Below, piece by piece: positions 13,887-15,545 of a stretch of DNA of 15,545 nt (positions within the stretch are counted from its first letter, which is position 1; each line of letters starts with the position of its first letter). The position numbers and the translations under genes are program-made. The DNA is from DATHBP01 sp035296085 (GTDB taxonomy: Bacteria; Actinomycetota; Actinomycetes; Propionibacteriales; Nocardioidaceae), in the NCBI GenBank assembly GCA_035296085.1, contig DATHBP010000036.1, positions 1 to 15,545 of the forward strand. The letters run 5' to 3'. The notes under the pieces are model-generated. The model had not been told where the DNA came from. It was given only the letters and a program-made list of their open reading frames with translations, and searched no databases.

Positions 13887-15263
13887 TCAGAGCTGTGCCT
13901 TGGGCACGAAGCAGATCCCGGCGTGCTCGGACTCCCCGGCGCACTGGTTGGCGCCGAACGCGTTGTCACTGGCGATCCATAGGCCGAAGGGGGTGAGCAG
14001 CATGTCGCGAGCGCCGCGACCTCTCGCCCGGGTCGGGTTGTAGCTGACCGCTCCGGTCCCGGCACTCAGCCCCACCATGCCAGGGGCATCGACCCGGGTG
14101 GCGCCGTCCGCCAAGTAGGAGTCGCAGCCGCGGGGGTTGCTGGCCCAACGCTCGTGTCCGCCTACGTAGACACGGCGCTCACCCGCTGCCGTGGAGTAGA
14201 GCGAATCGCAGCCGGTGTAGTTGACCCACAGATGTCTGAGGCCCGCGGTGTTGGTGGAGTCGAATGCCGCGGCAGCATCGCAGAGCCCGGTGCGCTGCCG
14301 CCTGATGCGGTAGCCCGGTCCGGTGGCGGGCTTGTAGCCGGTCGTGGCCACGTAGATCCTGCCCCCATCCGGCGACCAACTGGCGTCTCGCAGCCAGAAC
14401 GGGAAGTTCACGGCACAGTTTCGGTCGAACTCCGGTGAATACCAACGACTTACGGCTGCTCTGCCGGCGCGCAGCTTCAGCATGAATATCTGCCGGCGTG
14501 CCTGGCCGCCGACTGAGGTGAAAACCCCCGTCGCAAGCAGCCTCTTCCCGCCGGGGCTCAGCGCGAAGTTGTAGACCCTCGTGCGGTTACCGGCGGAGGC
14601 CCGGCCACCCGCGTCCGTGTAGACATAGTGTCCTGAGATGTTGAGCCTGGCGTACCCGTCGTCCCTGCCGGTCGACGGGTTGAGACTCACCATGTAGTCC
14701 TGGCCCGATCTATTGATCGTCGTAAACGCCCCGCCGACGAGGAGATGTCCGCCCACACGAAGCACCGTGTTGACCGTCGCGTCGGCGTTCGACGCGAAGC
14801 CCCGAAGCACGGCGCCCGTGACCGTGCTCACTGCCGCGATGTTCTTCACGCGAACGCCGTTCACAGAGTTGAACGTTCCGCCGAGGTAGGCGACGGAGCA
14901 GTCGCGGGACAGCGCCACGGAGTTGACCGTGCCGTTGACGTTCGGGCGCCAGCCCGAGGGGGTGCCCGGCGCGGATGCCGAGAAGCTGAACGCGTTTTTT
15001 CGGGCGTATGAGGACCCGGCATGCACGATGGTCGAGAAGGAGCCCACCGCATACATCTTCGACCCGCACTGCACCAGCTGGCGCACCTCGCTGACCCGGC
15101 CGTCAGGGCTGTTGGTGGGGAGACTGGGTGTCCACGGCGCAGCTGTGACGTTGCCCGCGCCCTTCACCGCAAGCTCCGCTGCGTGGCCCGGGGTCGAGGG
15201 GAGGCCGACCACGCTGGTCGAAGCCATGGCTACCAGAGCCGACAGGGTGATCGTGGCCCGCAT
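13887..15263 (-). CDS. Secreted seven-motif beta-propeller-like protein, paralogue B
   Basis: This is a second exported protein of the same unknown family, 458 residues long. The ATG at 15263 has AGGAG five bases upstream. Residues 1-29 form a signal peptide with a probable cut after GHAA. The seven strand motifs recur in register: YAVGSFSTI (71), YLGGTFNSVNG (126), LLVGGAFTTIN (174), LLATGVFTSVGG (242), IYVATTGYKP (303), VYVGGHERW (365) and LWIASDNAF (428). Cysteines 66, 122, 283, 328, 352, 380, 441 and 451 align with those of paralogue A. Over residues 226-314 I count about two thirds identity to paralogue A, with the insert after GYKPAT shorter in B. Paralogue B is richer in Arg and uses fewer Lys, suggesting divergence after duplication. 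Function, ligand and any surface attachment are unknown. Confidence 0.85.
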   Translation of the reverse strand: MRATITLSALVAMASTSVVGLPSTPGHAAELAVKGAGNVTAAPWTPSLPTNSPDGRVSEVRQLVQCGSKMYAVGSFSTIVHAGSSYARKNAFSFSASAPGTPSGWRPNVNGTVNSVALSRDCSVAYLGGTFNSVNGVRVKNIAAVSTVTGAVLRGFASNADATVNTVLRVGGHLLVGGAFTTINRSGQDYMVSLNPSTGRDDGYARLNISGHYVYTDAGGRASAGNRTRVYNFALSPGGKRLLATGVFTSVGGQARRQIFMLKLRAGRAAVSRWYSPEFDRNCAVNFPFWLRDASWSPDGGRIYVATTGYKPATGPGYRIRRQRTGLCDAAAAFDSTNTAGLRHLWVNYTGCDSLYSTAAGERRVYVGGHERWASNPRGCDSYLADGATRVDAPGMVGLSAGTGAVSYNPTRARGRGARDMLLTPFGLWIASDNAFGANQCAGESEHAGICFVPKAQL

Positions 15264-15333
15264 GCAAGCTCCTAGGCAGTCAGTCAGGCGCCCATCAAGT
15301 ACGCTTCGTAGTCGGCGGGTGCGATGAGCCCGC

Positions 15334-15343
15334 CTAGTATGCC
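15334..15343 (-). promoter_or_regulatory. Possible extended -10 for propeller paralogue B
   Basis: The minus strand reads TGGCATACTAG, an extended -10 (TGG before CATACT) in an AT-richer patch. The transcript would begin near 15329 and leave a leader of about 65 bases. No convincing -35 hexamer is found, so the call is tentative. Confidence 0.25.
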
Positions 15344-15366
15344 ACAGAAAGTACGTTAAGATCTAC

Positions 15367-15382
15367 GGTGCGTTACCGCACC
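15367..15382. repeat. Six-base stem with four-base loop upstream of paralogue B
   Basis: GGTGCG and CGCACC flank TTAC as a perfect inverted repeat. It lies about 25 bases upstream of the possible -10 of paralogue B, where an operator could sit. It might instead belong to the end of the transcript of the gene further right. Confidence 0.25.
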
Positions 15383-15430
15383 CTCGCGACCGCCACCCCA
15401 GCAAACCCAGCTGACGTGTCATTCGGCACT

Positions 15431-15442
15431 GCCCTACGGGGC
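15431..15442 (-). terminator. Small hairpin directly after the right-edge gene
   Basis: GCCC and GGGC flank TACG as a perfect four-base stem beginning two bases beyond the stop codon of the right-edge gene. The stem is short and has no U-tract, so termination here is uncertain. Confidence 0.2.
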
Positions 15443-15444
15443 GC

Positions 15445-15545
15445 TCAGCGGCTTTGCGCGAGGACGTTGGTCCACCAGTCGATACTGGCCGCTGTCTTGA
15501 AGGTCTGGTCCCAGTTCGTGCCCTCGCCTTCCCAGAGCAAGAACA
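15445..15545 (-). CDS. C-terminal end of an unidentified Trp-rich protein, cut by window edge
   Basis: The minus-strand frame is open from the window edge to a TGA at 15447-15445 and gives 32 complete residues. They include LLWEGEGTNWDQTF and then TAASIDWWTNVLAQSR at the end. Four tryptophans in 32 residues, with mixed acidic and polar positions, fit a folded domain such as a carbohydrate-active enzyme, but I do not recognise the family and this is only a guess. It points the same way as the propeller genes and ends 182 bases before the start of paralogue B. Because only the tail is visible, even its being a gene rests on frame openness and protein-like composition. Confidence 0.5.
   Translation of the reverse strand, partial: FLLWEGEGTNWDQTFKTAASIDWWTNVLAQSR

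Noticed and set aside
1..15545. CRISPR arrays, tRNA or rRNA genes, insertion sequences, phage genes, toxin-antitoxin or restriction systems
   Set aside because: No regularly spaced repeats, RNA gene motifs, transposase or integrase proteins, or defence-gene motifs were seen on either strand.

Overview
The window is GC-rich chromosomal DNA from an actinomycete. The evidence is frequent GTG/TTG starts, TAGGCT/TANNNT-type -10 boxes, and a gene order (mfd, lipoprotein, mazG, eno, ftsB-like, DUF501, ppx, ndh) that matches the conserved actinobacterial block. From memory, the M. tuberculosis counterpart is Rv1020-Rv1026. A Streptomyces- or Nocardioides-like host is plausible, but the genus cannot be fixed from the sequence. 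No tRNA, rRNA, CRISPR array, insertion sequence or phage gene was seen. No gene-free stretch exceeds 300 bases; the longest is 269.

Region 1 (1-5044, all minus strand) is one probable operon read from eno leftwards: eno, an FtsB/DivIC-like division protein, a DUF501 protein, a Ppx/GppA exopolyphosphatase, a family 5 uracil-DNA glycosylase, and a type II NADH dehydrogenase cut by the window edge. Three consecutive junctions are four-base GTGA stop/start overlaps, so translation is probably coupled.

Region 2 (5045-6172) holds the only plus-strand gene, a PAPS-dependent-type sulfotransferase. It diverges from eno across a 174-base promoter region and ends two bases from the mazG stop. It looks like an insertion into the otherwise conserved mazG-eno block.

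Region 3 (6175-12083, minus strand) is a second unit read from cysQ leftwards: cysQ (PAP phosphatase), mfd (transcription-repair coupling factor), a SurA-N-like lipoprotein and mazG. The cysQ start looks leaderless. CysQ would clear the PAP by-product made by the sulfotransferase, so the two accessory genes may be functionally related.

Region 4 (12232-15545, minus strand) is an accessory region with two tandem paralogous secreted proteins. Each has a signal peptide, seven evenly spaced propeller-like strand motifs and eight conserved cysteines. Beyond them lies the C-terminal end of an unidentified Trp-rich protein. This paralogous pair is the least understood part of the window. I found no clear evidence for a wholly new multi-gene system.
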